From positions 2,480,001 through 2,544,000 of the forward strand of contig CM082587.2 in NCBI GenBank assembly GCA_040954595.2: a DNA stretch of 64,000 nucleotides, in the 5' to 3' direction. The notes beneath the pieces were generated by a model. That model ran no database searches, was not told the origin of the DNA, and saw only the letters and a program-made list of their open reading frames with translations. The translations under genes were made by a program, and so were the position numbers. Shown here in pieces: positions 1 through 14,700 of the stretch (positions within the stretch are counted from its first letter, which is position 1; each line of letters starts with the position of its first letter). This stretch comes from Balanoglossus misakiensis. Its lineage: Eukaryota; Hemichordata.

Positions 1-3000
1 CAATTACTCATTCAGTTGCCGTGTGTCTTGAAACTGTCGAGTAATCTCCGGTTGAAGTCGTCAAATTTAGACCAGACAGTCAGACATTGCAGAGTATGTC
101 AGTAGCAATACGTAAGCCCTGCATTTTTTAATTGAATGAAAACGATACCTGTTGGCATATCACACTCTTTTCGGCGTAAATACAACATTTTTATGCTCTA
201 CTTTTGGCGGATGGGTGATTTATGTTCTGAACAGTTATTACTCAAGGAACTTGAAAGATTAATATTCTCAATTTATCTTTAAAAGGATATTTATGGCATT
301 TTATGACTTGGCGTAACTTTTTATAATTAAGGAATGTATGACACTCTCAGTGAGATATTTTAATGGAAAGATAAATGTGTTTGATTGCCCATTTACCTTG
401 TGGAGCGTGAAAATCTAATTTGCTTCATGGAAAACACACCCATGATGGTCGGGTGTATTTATTCAGAAACATTACTCAAAAATCGTGTTTGAGAGAACGT
501 AGATGTCTAGACATACACTTTGTAGTTGATGAGTATCGGATATCGCGTATGATTCAGTGTCAACGTGTATATTTTCTAATTTTACGACGTGATTTGTACA
601 TCCGTGTTTTCTCTTCTCGGGTGATGAAAAATGAGAGCCCCCGAGTTTCTCAAATAAGACATGACCGCCGGCAATGATATAGCAAATTGGTAAAGTGAAA
701 TTCGCAGGTGTAGACCATAAAAAAGTAAACGGCGCCAATTCGTCACTGACGGTGTTATTAATATATCACCTTTCAACGTGATTGTTTTTGACAGCGCTTT
801 CACCAATGGAAACTTCTAAGTATTGAAAGCGTGTACAGTCAGTGCGAGTTTATCCCCGTCAAGTGTCACGTTTTCACGATGTTTGCTGTGTCAGCACCTG
901 TCTGACAGTGGACAAGTCTTGTCGAATAACTAGGAATGTTACACGCTGTATCACTGTGATTACTCGGGTGGGGGCGATAAGTGACGCCACGCACACAATC
1001 ATTGCTTCAATCGTTTTATCAAAATGTATTGGGAACTAATATGCGAACAAAAGCCAAGGTCTCGCAGTCCGTGTTCCCTCAATTCAAAGACTTTAATATG
1101 CCGGCTGCAATTTCGTCAATCTAATAAAGTCCATTGGTGAATGATGGCAGAAAGGTCGTGTCCACGTTACTCAATCAATTAATTGTAAATCTGGAACCGG
1201 ACGTAATTGTAATGCACCTTTTATTGGAATCTCTCGCTTTTTATATAAATCTGAAGACTATTTTGCAGATCTAGAGAGGGTTGAACGTAGCAAGTTGCAT
1301 AACAAGATTGAAGGTTCATGTATAAAACTTTGTGATTTTCTTCTTCGTGTAGGGAAACGCCAACACAATATAAAACTGAACCGACTTTAAATATTATATA
1401 CAGTGCGTACGTGCATCAATTTTTGATAAGCTATGGCGATCAACAGATTAGCGTGGGCCCATTTGCTTACGGCGGTTACTTTGTGAAATGTCTTTGAGGA
1501 AAAAATAAAACAAGTTGAGTGGAATTTTTCAGACTCGCTGACGGAAGTACGAAAACGTGAATGAAATCGCTTTCAACGATGCTGCATACCACCTGTTCAG
1601 CGTCGTAAATATGTCACATATTTCTCTGGTTTGCCAGGACAATTCAATTCTTTCCCCGAGGAAGGAAATTTAGCCAAAAGCTTTTAAGTCTGAAGGAAAT
1701 ACGATGTCTTTCTAATGTGTTTTTAAAAGCTTTAACTAGATAAAGAGACACAATACCTTAACGACTTTCAGTCGCACAGTCAAAGTTATCTGTGTCACTC
1801 GCGCGTACATACACAAAGCCCTTATTTACATGCGCCGCATTACAACCGTACCGCCAGTTAACGTTGAGGGCCGCATACCCGGAACTACTTTTATTTTGAC
1901 ACTGTAAACATGCCACAAGAAGACGCGCAATGTGCATATTTCGTCAGTTTACATTCAAGAGAGATTTTGTAGGACTCTCTTATCCGCGTCTTGCAAGGAA
2001 ACATGTCTCTCGAAGATATTTCGTGTGGGCGGTTAAATTGTACTTAGTTGGTAATTTCTCTGGAGCACTGTGCCCGGCAGAAACATTTGCTGATGGAAGC
2101 AAAACATACGATTGTAATTAAAGGAGTTCGCCTACACATTCGTATCTGACACGGTGTCTTCGATTATAACCATCGCCACAATAATCACCAGCAATAGCAG
2201 CAACAGCAACACCATCAACCAATGGAATTATATAAAAAAACTGAAAAAAGCAATAATTTACGATGTTCAATCGGGAAAAAATAGTACATATGCCCAGGAC
2301 CTGCCCTATGCTTTAATGTTTGAGTCGTATGCCCTCGGGTGTCGATCTCTGGCAGAACCATGGTGGCGACATGTAATGTGACATTTTGCTTGGCAAATAT
2401 CGATGTGTTCTCTAACGTCAAACCATACGTGTGCAGCTTTGTAGCGATTATATGGGATTATTGTGGTAGAAAATTGCATCCATCTGTTTGGTTCCCCTGT
2501 GTTAAGGGGTAAAATGTCACCGACAGCCGCCTCATACACATTAACTCCATCAATATTACTGTCGTTCAGGTCCCAATCAATCTCGTGTTTTTGAGAGAAA
2601 AACGTCAGTGTCAGTTTCGCTTGCTTTCGACGAACCTAAACCTTAAATCTATAAAATAACCCAGATGTGTTTGACTTTTTTTCTGCTACAAACACTATTT
2701 TTGCTTCTGTGCTCCCATTTATTACATATGACCAAAACCCGCCATTTTTAAATTTTACCTAACATTCTATTTATCACTCACCTAGGTAGTAAAAAAATCT
2801 GAGAATTGTATTCCCCTTAGTTTTGCTACTCGGTTGTTAAATTTAGGTCAAGGCAAACTGCTACTGCGCACTTTCCCTTAACTTCCTGTTATGTAGGAAA
2901 AATTAAGTTTCATGTCAACGAACAATGTGCGCCCATGGAGAATAAAGCTCTGCATGGTTCGACGGATCCGTTTTGAAAGCGAAAAATTGTGTAAAATTGA

Positions 3001-6000
3001 CGGCGATTGGATGCTGACTTGAGGTCGGTCACCGTCTGTTAAACACAGTGGAATAGATGTCTGTGTTCGTACGTCGCCTATTCGAGTCGGAGATTTGTTT
3101 GTTTGGTTCGAGTGTTCCCTGCAATCAACTCAGGTCCCGAAGCACCCGTCCGCAGAGGTCAATTATCGGCTCCATAAACCTCGCGTGACAAGACTACAAA
3201 TAGTTTTTTAAAGAAAACGTGCCGCTGGGTGATATTTTTCAGCTGTTTAGAAACAAATTAAGATAGTTCCGGTGCATGGTTACCCACAAGAACCCTCCGA
3301 CAACGGTTGTTAAGACTGTAAATTGTCCTTTATAGTTTACATCACCCAGACAAGAGCATGCTTCTGCCCGAATTTTGAGTAATACCGATTACACAACTTC
3401 ACAATTCCAGTCACATTTCATAAGCATGTCCAGCTGTTCTCAGTTTTATTACACTTTTGCAAAAAACTGCCGAGGCCACACTAGCCACAGATGGAAATCG
3501 GTTGTAAAGCACACGTTTTCCATGTTTAGTTTTCGTTCACACAATTTTTATGTATGCGTTGGATCGTGACAAGGCCAAACAGCCGGCGCGCTAAGGTCAA
3601 ACTGAAGAAGAGATGTATGATAAATCTACCGATTGAATCGTTACTTTTTTACAATTGTGTGGAGGGACTGTGATTGGTGTGGTCTGTCCGTCCGTCTGTC
3701 TGTCCGTTCAAGAGAGTCTCTCTCTGTGCTATATGTTTCAAATGGAGTCCGCAAGGCTTCCATTAACCTTCTGTTGTACTCTTTTCATTTTGTAAACGAA
3801 GGCGTACCGGAGACCTCAAAGGCGAGTCACGTGACAGGCAGGCCACGGCTTGCTTCGTTCCTCATCGTGATAAACGCCATTTTGATAACCCCCTTTTCTA
3901 GAGAGTAAATTATTTATCGTTAGCGTTCGCGCATCGCTGAATCGCTATTCAATTACAGTGATCACTGGCTGTTAACATTGGCCTTGCAGATTGAATCGAA
4001 TGGCGCTATTTGAAGACTCAACTGAAGCCAATTAGCGACTTGGGATTAGATGTAATTCACCTTATTCCCTGTTGATATTGAGCTTTGATCGCCGCTGAAT
4101 ATACTCAATCAGGCGTAACATGAACAACGCGAAAGCGAACTCCGCGAACCAGTCAACGCCAATCATGTTTTTATTCACCGAGGCTGTGAATCATTCATTG
4201 AGTAAATTTGATATCTGCGTTTCGAAAATTATACAAATTCGAGAAGTCTTTAACATCCTTGACCCGTCAAAGCAACATGTGGCATATTTATTTAGATATG
4301 GAATAATTTATATCGCGGTATTACAAGTTCATGTCAGTGAGTGATCATGATGTATGCGTACAAACATGATTGATAAATTCTGTCAGTATAAGCCCTACAT
4401 GGCAAATGTACACAATTTAATTCATATCAGGATGGTGATCGACTCTCTTCCGTCCCCGCGAACAACTGCGTTTATGTTCATATTCCAGATTTGCATCTCG
4501 TAATAATGAACTGCATCAGAAAGTTGCCCAACTCAACAAACAGTATACGTAATCAGTCCGTCATTGACGTGTATAAAAAGTAGGTCGTCCACGACAGTTG
4601 TACTATTTCATGACAAGTTGCAGTCGGCCGGGGAGTTCATCATTGATAGCGCCCGGTGTGTGTTGGTAATCACAACACAGAAGTCGTCGTAATTTGCAGC
4701 ATGACAATCACCCGATGGAGTTAATTGAGTTATATCTTCCAAGCTGATGGGCTAACCGATAGGAGATGTCAACGGCACGGTGTGCATAGCGAATCAAGGC
4801 AGAGACTCACAGTTCCATGACCGAGTGGCGTAGCAGCGGTGTAGTCAAGGACAGCCCCGGGAGAGATTTCTGATCAATGTTGTCGCGGCGTTAAGAAAAT
4901 CAGTAGTTGTAGAGTCGTCACTCGAGTAAATTCACGGCTCTGTAACCCTGACTTCACGCAGTCGCCCGGGGCCGCGGATCATTTAATCACGCTCATGATA
5001 AACGAAATTTCTTCGTTAGAGCGAATTTCAAAACAAGGATACTTCGGGAGGATTACCTGATGTCGAAACTACCTCTCAGAAAATTTCACGACAACACACT
5101 GTGTTTCCTATATCCACCCACGTCACATTGCGCATAATACTTGTTTGCAATTTAAGTTACGATGTCCTCCCTATTTCAAGTCGGTACATAAATTTGAACA
5201 TCTCTACCGGTTACAATTTCACCGTAATCGCTGTCTCCGATAAATCGGCGCCAAGTTGTCTCGTTTTAACCCGATGTCACTCCTACCTTTACTCGCTAAA
5301 ACGTGATATCCTAGAACTGTTTTGACTTCAGTTGTAGACATTCCGGCCCTGCCTACGCAGTCTATAAACCCGAATATAATTATCTTTACTTAAACTGCGC
5401 TAAATATCAAACAATCATGCATGGGAGATGGTTTAATTGACGGAGCTTCTCAATAAATGCCCGTGTTCCGGACGACTATACACGTAATGTCAGGGCGAGC
5501 AAACGAACCATTCACGACGACCCGAGGGCAAGATATTGTCTATCATCCGACCCAAATACTGACAGACTGTAAAGACTCAAAATGCCTTGGAGTCGCGTGA
5601 TTCATGATTTTATCAATGTTTCAAGTTATCTCATTTCAAAAAAGGGTAATTAGGCTTCTGTTTGTTTTCTTCCACGGTTCCGCATATTGATCTATATCCG
5701 AGTCAGTAGCCAGCTTCCGGTAGCCCAGGGGAAAATTTGAATGTTTGCAGTCGATTGACAACCGAAGAATCGGAACAATCTCTATATATTTTCTATTCCA
5801 GCCAATTGCAAGTCATTTCGACATTTGGTTACACACGCTTTTTGTTCGTTATTTTGAGGAGAGAACAAGAGAGTATTTAATTATGAATCTATGAACATCC
5901 ACTTGATTACTCGTGAAAACGGAAGCGGAAATTCCACCCGGAAGCAGAAATTCAACCCGGAAGTGAATTCGGCCATATTTCTTACCGAAAAGTCGTGGTT

Positions 6001-9000
6001 CTTACGTTATACAGCCTACAAAGTCAAACTGTTTCAAGGTTCTAGCTAATAGCTGTACTGAGAACGTCTTGATTATTTGGAATCGAGTGGGATGACTGTC
6101 ATAACCGTATAGGCAGATTTTCAGATTAGACGGGTAAGTTTTAACATGCTGTACTATAGGGATGAGAACAAACTGTACCTAAGAATACTGAATTAAGGAT
6201 AGTCAGTGGTCCTTTAATTTATTTCACAATAACATCTTTCATATCGATACCTGTATGTCGTTCGTAAACACCACACGCGGTCGACCGGCGATGCTTTCAA
6301 GCTTTCAGATCAAGAATCAATAATTGTTCTGACAATATGCGTTCCTGTTTACTTCCACATCCGGAAATCGACTGATTCTGACTTAAAATAAATTCAGATA
6401 ATGCGGATTTTTCCTCTCTTAATATTTTTGATGCCCTGGGGTTCAATGCACTTCAGAGAATCCCGCTGAGGAATATTAGCTACGCCGACAACATTTACAG
6501 GCACTTGAAGCAAATGTTGTTTTTTTCTCTCGGCGGCGCCTCTGTAACCAGATAAAGGTAGCTTTCGACATTGACGGTGCGGAATTAACCCAGTTGTTGA
6601 TAAAGACTTCAATTTATTTTTTTCTACATGAGAGAACATCAGTCGATAACATTAATAAGCCTTAATCCTTATTTCTGTCATGGCCTTGATGAAAATAGTC
6701 TTGTTATCGCTAGGAAATGCGCAGCTACGCGGTGATGTGACCTACTGCAAAACAATCGCAAGACACGATTCGCCCAGAGGGTTATTTTCCCTCCATGTTC
6801 CTATGTGATGAACGGCGTTATTTTCTTCCAGATGTAAAGACCCTATTACAGGTGCCCTTGGCCCCTGTCGTCGGCGCCATCGAAAAACCCCGCCCCTATC
6901 GACGTCTTTTCACGATTCACGAAGCGAATGCACGCGTTCCCGTTTCCGACGCCGCGCTGGATAATTCGTCGCGTACACATACCGAGGTATCGGCGAATGA
7001 TCTGTTGAGGTACGGCGCTTATCTGCTTAGTGACTTGCCGGGATAATGGGTAGAAGTCGGGATTATCTGCACAGAGTGTAATACCCGTAGCGATAATTCA
7101 TCTGACACCACCATCCAATATTGATCGCTAAAATAACCGCGCAAAAACGTAATTCCAAGAATGAAAAGTTCACTAAATCACGAGATCAAACTAGATCCGT
7201 CATTCTTGTGCGACGCTAACAAATGCCATTGACTAAAAACGCATGCGCACCATTTTTCAGTAAGTTGAGAAAGTCCTCAGTTCTGAAATGCGGTTCTCAA
7301 GCAATCTTTAGGATTCTAATGGATCGGGTCCTTGGTCAGAATGCTTCTCTTGTATGGTAGTGTTTTCATTCATTTCATTATATCGAATATTGCGTTTGCC
7401 TATTAAAGAGGAAAACAAAGACGTTTTCACCATCACACCCCGCGGAAAAATCGAAACCAGCAGTCGCTTTCTGTGTACAGGTACAACGTCAACTGAGAAG
7501 ATCACTTAGTATTTATCACGACCGTGACCTTTGCAACAACTGACGCAGAATGGAAAATCGAATAAACCGCGCGGAGATTTTCCTCCTGGTTAGATCCATC
7601 GGCACCATAATGTTCAATCACAAGCGTTTCCATTACTGTAAATGTTTCTGCTACACCGTGGTTTGCCTCAGGCTCCTCGGCGAAATGTAAAAGCCCCGGG
7701 GAATATAGTAGAAAGTATGCCCTGTATAACAGCATGCATGAACTGCGCGTCTCGACAGGGGGCTCTTTCATATTTTAGACATTTTACTCGAGTAACTCAG
7801 TACGTCAATAAAAAGATAGGCTATTTTAATCTCGAAAACGTTTTGTCAGATTTGGCAATATTTAATAAATAATTACGTGCAAAAACATGTTATATGTCGT
7901 CATAGGAACTCCACGATAGCTTCAATTATGGCAGCGATCATAATCTAATTAGTTCGACAGAACTTAATTCTAAGGATACTGTTTACGTTGGGACTACAGC
8001 GTTATTCAACTAAATAGCCAATTGTAAAAATACTTGTTTAAAATGCCATCCTTTCGGAGAATTTGCATGGCGTCTCCATAAACGCTAAGTGGCGCTTTTT
8101 AAGGACTAGAGTTTACAAAACAATGATATAAACTCTTATATTGCCAGAGAAGGGAGACATCTTTCCCATGTGTTGAAATAGCATCAGGTATTAGGGGTGA
8201 AATTTTCCAGCAGGTATATGCGCTCTGAAATATGCCAAGTGTTGGTCGTTTCATTGACATAAACGTATCGTAAATACACAGCTGGTACTCTAATCGTTGA
8301 TTTATCAACATGTCTCTTGGACTGTGTGAATTCTCTGGAACTATTAAAATAGATACAGCTTTAAAACCGGACGTTGGTTGCTCCCGTCCAATGTAGCTCA
8401 TCTATCACATCTAGTTTGTAAACGCGCCATGTTTGTTTCACGGCAGATTTGTCCACAGTGTGTACATGCATATATTTGCACAGAGATATGATCGGCCCTT
8501 GACCTATACTTCGCCGTCAGATGTCGCTTGAACAGTCTCTTGTCGTTGTTCCGATTCTTCAACCACGAAAAATCGCAAGTCATCAGAACAACCCGCCATC
8601 TTTGTTTAAAACATCAAATGACATAATTCGATAAAGTTGTTTATGTGCGTCACCGTGACACGTGATCGCAATTTAATTAGTCACATCATTGAAGCCTTTT
8701 CACACCTTCAAGTACAGACAAACGTACTTCCCTTCGTTTGACAGACTGTTTGATTTTCCCCCGGTATACACAGTGATTTCCAAGATTTCCACAGACTCAT
8801 TTAGTGCTGTTTGTTATCTGAAGAATGGGGCGATCCAAGACCCGCGTAATTGAGATATCGATGTTCTTTAATGACATAGCAATCATTGGAAAGGTTAATG
8901 GACTTGAGATCTGCACACGTCTGCAGTCATTTCCTCTCTCAATGCTTGAGTCCCAGAAACGGGGCGTATCTTCTTTTTCTAACCAAGGTGACCGTGAGAT

Positions 9001-11600
9001 TTTTTTTATCAAGACACACCATGCACCGTTGCATGAAGCGTCGTTTCTTGACATTCATTTATACCAACATGGAAGGAACGGCCGCCTTTTTGCCACAACC
9101 ATAACCACCAAGCGCAACAGCTTCCAATGTTTTGGCCAATGGAGCAAACCCATAGTTCACTCACTATATTCAATCCATTCGAACAATAAATCACACTTTT
9201 CAAGGCATAACGAGTTACATTGTTTTGATTAACGCGATTTTACTGGGTCTAATTCAGACGTGCTTGAGTATACGTGTACAACATAAACCGGAGCAGAATA
9301 AATATCAGATGCAGATTGAAAGTGATCGCTGGCAATGTGTTTTAATATCGCCGATATTGCTGCCCATTGAGCTTCAATTAAAGTAGTTAGATCAGATTGC
9401 ATTTCAGAAAAGTCCACCCAGGTAATCTCATGCACACCATCACCGAATATTAGTTTTTGTATCTGCATACACATGACTCCTTAACTTATCGCTATGCGGC
9501 TCAGCCCCTGGTCATTAGTCTCGTTTTTCAATCATTCAATTTTCCAATCACCATATGGTCCTCATGTTTGCGTGGAATAACGGTATCATCGCGGTCTCAT
9601 TCTTCTCTCTGTCTCTCTTTCTCTCATTGTACCCGACGGATATTCAATCTGAAAGAAAAATATGAAGGAACTTGCGGATCCGTTTTCACTTGCTAGCACA
9701 AAGGCATCTATGATACGTGTGATGCCAGTGTTTGTATAATGCAAAATGAAAGGGATGGACCAAATTGTTTTCATGGGAGGGGGGGGTGAACATGAAGTTG
9801 GCATGGATTGCACTTAAGAGCAGATTTTTAAAATATAAAGAAGGTGATATCCGTTCTTTACATATTGTCTGCGCGTGAGTCCGGTCGCTTTCCTCGGTTT
9901 AGCGGAGTGATCGTGCTGACAGTAGTGCCCTTTCCAAGTCTAAGAGCGGAGTCCAATGCAGGACAATGTACTAGTATTCCACCAGACACATTACGTCAAT
10001 TGGACCGACCACCCCCGCACACTTTTAAGACAACCATTTCATTTCCCACACGAAGATAACCCCAGGAAGATTTCTCAATTACTGTAATTGGAACATCTAA
10101 GCGAAGATTCAGATAAAACGTTTGAAATTATAAATTTAAGATTTTCGGCTTTTATCGTCTGTTACATTTTCCATTCTTTATCTCTACTGATTATGATTTT
10201 AAGGTCCGTTAGCTGTAATTAATTTATCTCCTAATGCAGTTTGATCGCAGTTTAGTTGGACTCACTCACTCACTTTATGAAAAGCTTATCAGCACAGTGT
10301 ACGCTCACTCTTTTCGAAACATCTGACACCACTTCTTGATTTCACACAAAGAAGTGACTCCATCAAAGAAATCACTTAATCTTTTCTTCATCGATCTATA
10401 TGTCTTTTCTGGCGTGATTTTCCTTGTTTTGCTTTTAATTTTCCGGTGTGCGCGTTGCTTGATCTAACTTGTAAACATTCAATCACGACGACGAATTTTC
10501 AGATCACGGTTGAAGAGCATCAAAACAGTTGGTTTCATCACGGCAACCACGAGAGAGAGAAAAACCGACTACAGTGCATTGATGTGAAACTTGTGTACCA
10601 AATGCCGCAGCAATACCGATGACAAAACATCAGAATATCAAAGTACACCACAAATGTTTTTTTGACTTTAAGCCGCGTCAATTCCTTCCCTTTATGGCTG
10701 TCCGCTTTCCGGTAGCACCGAATCTCTTCTGTGTGAATTGCGTGTAATTGAAATGGACACTGCTTGCTACATATTTGTTTGTGCTGGTGAAATTTACATC
10801 GCCATCATGTGATGTTCTCATCACTTCAAACTCATTGAGCGGCAAACGTATCACGTCGTCGCCATGACGACCACATTTACTCGCGCGCTCATCGCTCCGA
10901 GTCAGGTGCCAAGGCAAACATGTCCATGATTTTTTTTTTGTTCGCGGCATCGCTTACTGCATGGATGCGCTCGCTCGCTAACCATCGGTATCGAAAATTA
11001 ATTTTCGGATCGCAACAAAAACGAGAGAATAGGTGATCAATTTCAAAAGTGAATATTTAAGTCCGTCTCGCTGGACAGTCAAATTAATATTGTAAACAGC
11101 GAGAGAGAAAAAACTTAGTTATTTAGAAGTCGACTTGCTTTTAAATGATTTCCGTAAAAAGTTGTATTTCAGTCACTGGTTATATTGAAAAAAATAACCG
11201 AATTGTGCGCGCCTGAGATTTTCTGGTCCTTGAAACATGGACATTTTGATAGGGTGACAGATATTTCTGTTTGTACGCATGACCACTATGTTACAAGGTA
11301 AGACCCCCTAGGAAGCCAAAAAATACGACTCGAAATTGTGGGAGACTTTTCTACATTTATCGCAGCGACGGGTACCTGAAATGAGCGTGCTTGAGTAGCG
11401 GGGTTGGCGTGTGTCGGTGTTCTCAGGCATTCCATTGCGTCATGTGGACACTGAAATGACAAGTATCTGCGAGCATACATACTTGTTATCACATCGTATC
11501 TTTTTTACTGGGAGCACAGTTGACTTAAAGGGTTGAGTGTCCGCGTTAGTGCTGCGTTCCTTGTGAACATTTTAACGACACGCGATAAACTGTGTACACG
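1..11600. other. Intergenic, no supported gene
   Basis: No open frame here has a recognisable domain, a convincing splice pattern or protein-like composition. The longest, at 8825-9232, has no family features. The DNA is CpG-rich throughout, for example about 16 CpG in 6841-6960. A short 19-bp imperfect repeat lies at 5920-5970. This may be upstream regulatory DNA of the ApeC gene that begins at 11723, or intergenic DNA of an unseen neighbour. Confidence 0.5.
5920..5970. repeat. 19-bp imperfect tandem repeat with CGGAAG cores
   Basis: Two 19-bp units (5920-5938 and 5939-5957) differ at two positions, and a partial third unit starts at 5958. Each starts CGGAAG; units two and three read CCGGAAG. 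That word resembles the core of ETS-family sites, but a chance short repeat is equally possible. Confidence 0.5.
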
Positions 11601-11722
11601 TTTGCATCTGTTACTTCGCGTTGATGTCTGAAGTGTGTATCTCCTGTTCATATCTCTCTGGCGCAGATAAAACCGAAAAGTGTTCCGAGAACATTCCCAC
11701 AGATTTCACCTGAAGATCAGCC

Positions 11723-14700
11723 ATGGAATACGATAACTTTCTCTTGCTTGGAATTATCTCAGTCCTGTGGTCTCTCGTGTCGGGTGAGTACAAATTTATG
11801 CTTTTGTGTGTGTGTGGATCTGGCTGTTGCGCACGCCTGCCGCTGTGTCTATCGGGCGTACGTCTCATGGCACAAGCTGCCGCCGCGCTAAGCCTGGACC
11901 CCCCCCCCCCCCTCCTCATCAGGCGTACAATCTCAAAATGCGCGAAAACCACCTCCCCGTTATTATGAACACAATTGCCAGTATTTAAAATTAATCTGGT
12001 TTGCGGGGCGCACCTTATCAACGGTCGCATTTTCTACGCCAGGCACGTTTTAATAATTGGAGACACTCGCTTTAATAGTCGACGTGGAGTGTGTAACCCC
12101 AGCCCTATTTCACTTCTCTGTGTTTCTGCGCGTCGTGTTAATAAACACCGATAAATCACACACTCGACATTCTGTAACTACACGTCCGCAGTATAGGCTC
12201 ATCTCGTGACGGATTTACATCTTCAGATACACGATAATTTACTTCAGAAATACAAGAAATGCGTCATCTTCGAACGATTTATTGAGCCCGGCTGTACCTG
12301 GCTGATGTAAAATCCCCGCCACATATCTTCGCCCATCTGTGAAACGTTGATGTGTTCGATAAAGATTCTGTAAGCGGCGCTTTTGGTCAATTACCGAACG
12401 TGGACGTAAATATTTCGTAACGTGGAAGTCATTATGAGGGAGATTTATCGACATGGAAAATAACACTCTGGAGGAGCTTTTGTAAATTCAAAGGGAGTCT
12501 GAGAAATCGTGACACGATGATTACGGCCCACGTAAGGTAGTACCTGGAGGAGAACGTCACCATTTCCCGCGGATTGCATCCCCTTCTCTACAAAGCTAGC
12601 ATCACCACTAGGGTTAGAACTTGTCCTGTAGAGCCTGCTCTAGGCTACCTGGTGGCATTTTCCGGAGTCAGGCACTAGTGAACGACTCGGCGACTCGACT
12701 GCTCAGAAGCAATTCGATGTTGTCCCCGTTATGGAAATACACGAACATTTCAAACATAATCCAGGGTGTGACGAAATTAATGGCTTCAAAAACCCCAGAG
12801 CAGCGACCCCCCGGAATACGCTGGCGACACATATCCTCAACTGCCGAGGGCTGCGCAGATAGTTGCAAAATGTATGGGGTTTTTTCCATAATGACTGATG
12901 GAAACGCGCCGCCCCTTGAAGTGCTTTTAGGAAACTGATATTTGGAAATTGGTTATCGCGCAGGTATTGTCCTCGCCCACGTAGTCACTTTTATTGGGCG
13001 ACACAGTTTCATTTCTTCCAGGCTCTGCATTATCATGACATGCCACGACTAAGTTAAACGCTGTTCTTTTGAAATTATCAGTAGAAAGACCCGCAACCAA
13101 GACATGTGCTGCCCAACATACACAGCATCCCTGTATCAGTATATTAAAAACAACTCAACAGTACACTTTTTTTTCAAAAGGCGAGCAAGGCTGGGAAAAA
13201 TACTTTTCAAAGACAATTTCTGAAATGCGCTAGTGGGCTACGCCGCGACGACCTATATTACGAGGTGACTACAATCATCGCAGTATAGCGTCTTAGGATA
13301 CTTTATGTATATTACTTATCTATGCAAACATTTCCATACCTCTCACGGCACGTTTTTGTAAACGGCGATCTTAACAACTTCTCCTTCTGAAAGTAGTAAT
13401 GTTACACTTCAGATTTGTCTGCCGACATTCGAGCGGCAGTGTGCTTGTGCATTTTTTGCGGAGACTTCTTGCTAAATGCCGATATGAGCTGTATCACATA
13501 CAGGGGCATCTAGTGTTAGACATCGTTTTGTAGGTCTCGTGTAAACCGTGTTAGTGAAATAAATTCGTTTACCCATCTGGCCTAGTTGCAGGACGAACCC
13601 TACAGTTTAATCAACATTAAACAGGTGATACGAGCTACAAATGAAATCGCTTAATATCGATAAAAATTGGTTTCAATCTCCGAAGTTTGATTAAAAACTC
13701 GCCATTTGCTTCACCCATCACCCGCGGAACGGTTAATACAACGACCGGTACAAGGACGGCGTGATCTTTGCGTTTGTGAAACCGTTTTATTAAACGACAC
13801 CAGACACCCGGCAATTTTCAACGATTCAAACTGCTCATCGTAACTGCATTTATCGCTTTAGAACTCCAAATGTCAGGGTAGTTCGACTGAAAGCGCGGTA
13901 TAGCAACAACAGACTTTGCTGCAGAATTTTGATTGCGGCTGATATTGGAATGAAGCTGGTTTCGAAATATCTGTGAAGCCATGGTAATGTGTCAGTGGAA
14001 TGCCATTATGAGGTTGAGTGGCTGGATGCGAGGACAGAATTGAGCTCGTTGCGAGCGTTTTACGTCATTTTATGATACCCCCAACTTATGCTGATTAAGC
14101 TGTACGTCACTCGTTGAAATTGCGATGATTCAAAAGCATAAATCAGCGTGCATACAGAAGATGCCGTCGCCAAAATACTCGCACATCACTTCAACCGCAA
14201 TACGCAATACAATATACATGTAGTGTTATTTTGCAACAGAGAACTCGTTTGATTAAAGAAAGGTCGCTTGGTAGAGACCAAGCGATGAAAAATAGCCTTC
14301 TCTGACAGTTTCCTGATCCACTCTCGTATCGTTGGCGAAATATTAATAGGAAGTACCTCATAAGAGAGAGAGACATGCCAAGAAGGAGTTCATGATTTAT
14401 TTCTGACGACAAAGTTCACCAAAATACAATTACTGTGTCTCCGTGCATTGAAATCAAGACGAAGTCACCTGCAGATTCAAGAATAGTCACGTGTCTCGTA
14501 TAAATTGGTTCGTCTTTCGTTTGATGCAACAAGACAGTATCAGACAACTTCACGTGCGTATGTAATGATGGGAGAGACTTCGGCTAGCTGTGAGAGTCTA
14601 GGCCCGGAAGAATTGGTTTTTGAAACTTATACTTCTGGTTGTGCCATATTTGGAATTTGCTATCTACTAATAAGGTAGAACTACAATTCGCCTGTGCATT

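Noticed and set aside
5920-5970. CGGAAG repeat as an ETS-driven promoter
   Set aside because: No gene start is supported nearby, so only the repeat itself is reported.
6795-7046. 83-codon frame in a CpG-dense patch with a nearby acceptor-like TTCTTCCAG
   Set aside because: No family match and no partner exons.
8825-9232. 135-codon open frame, with overlapping frames on both strands
   Set aside because: No protein family features and no splice context; typical chance ORF.
11611-12030. 139-codon minus-strand frame over the leader exon at 11723
   Set aside because: Opposite strand to a plausible leader exon; includes a translated C/G run.
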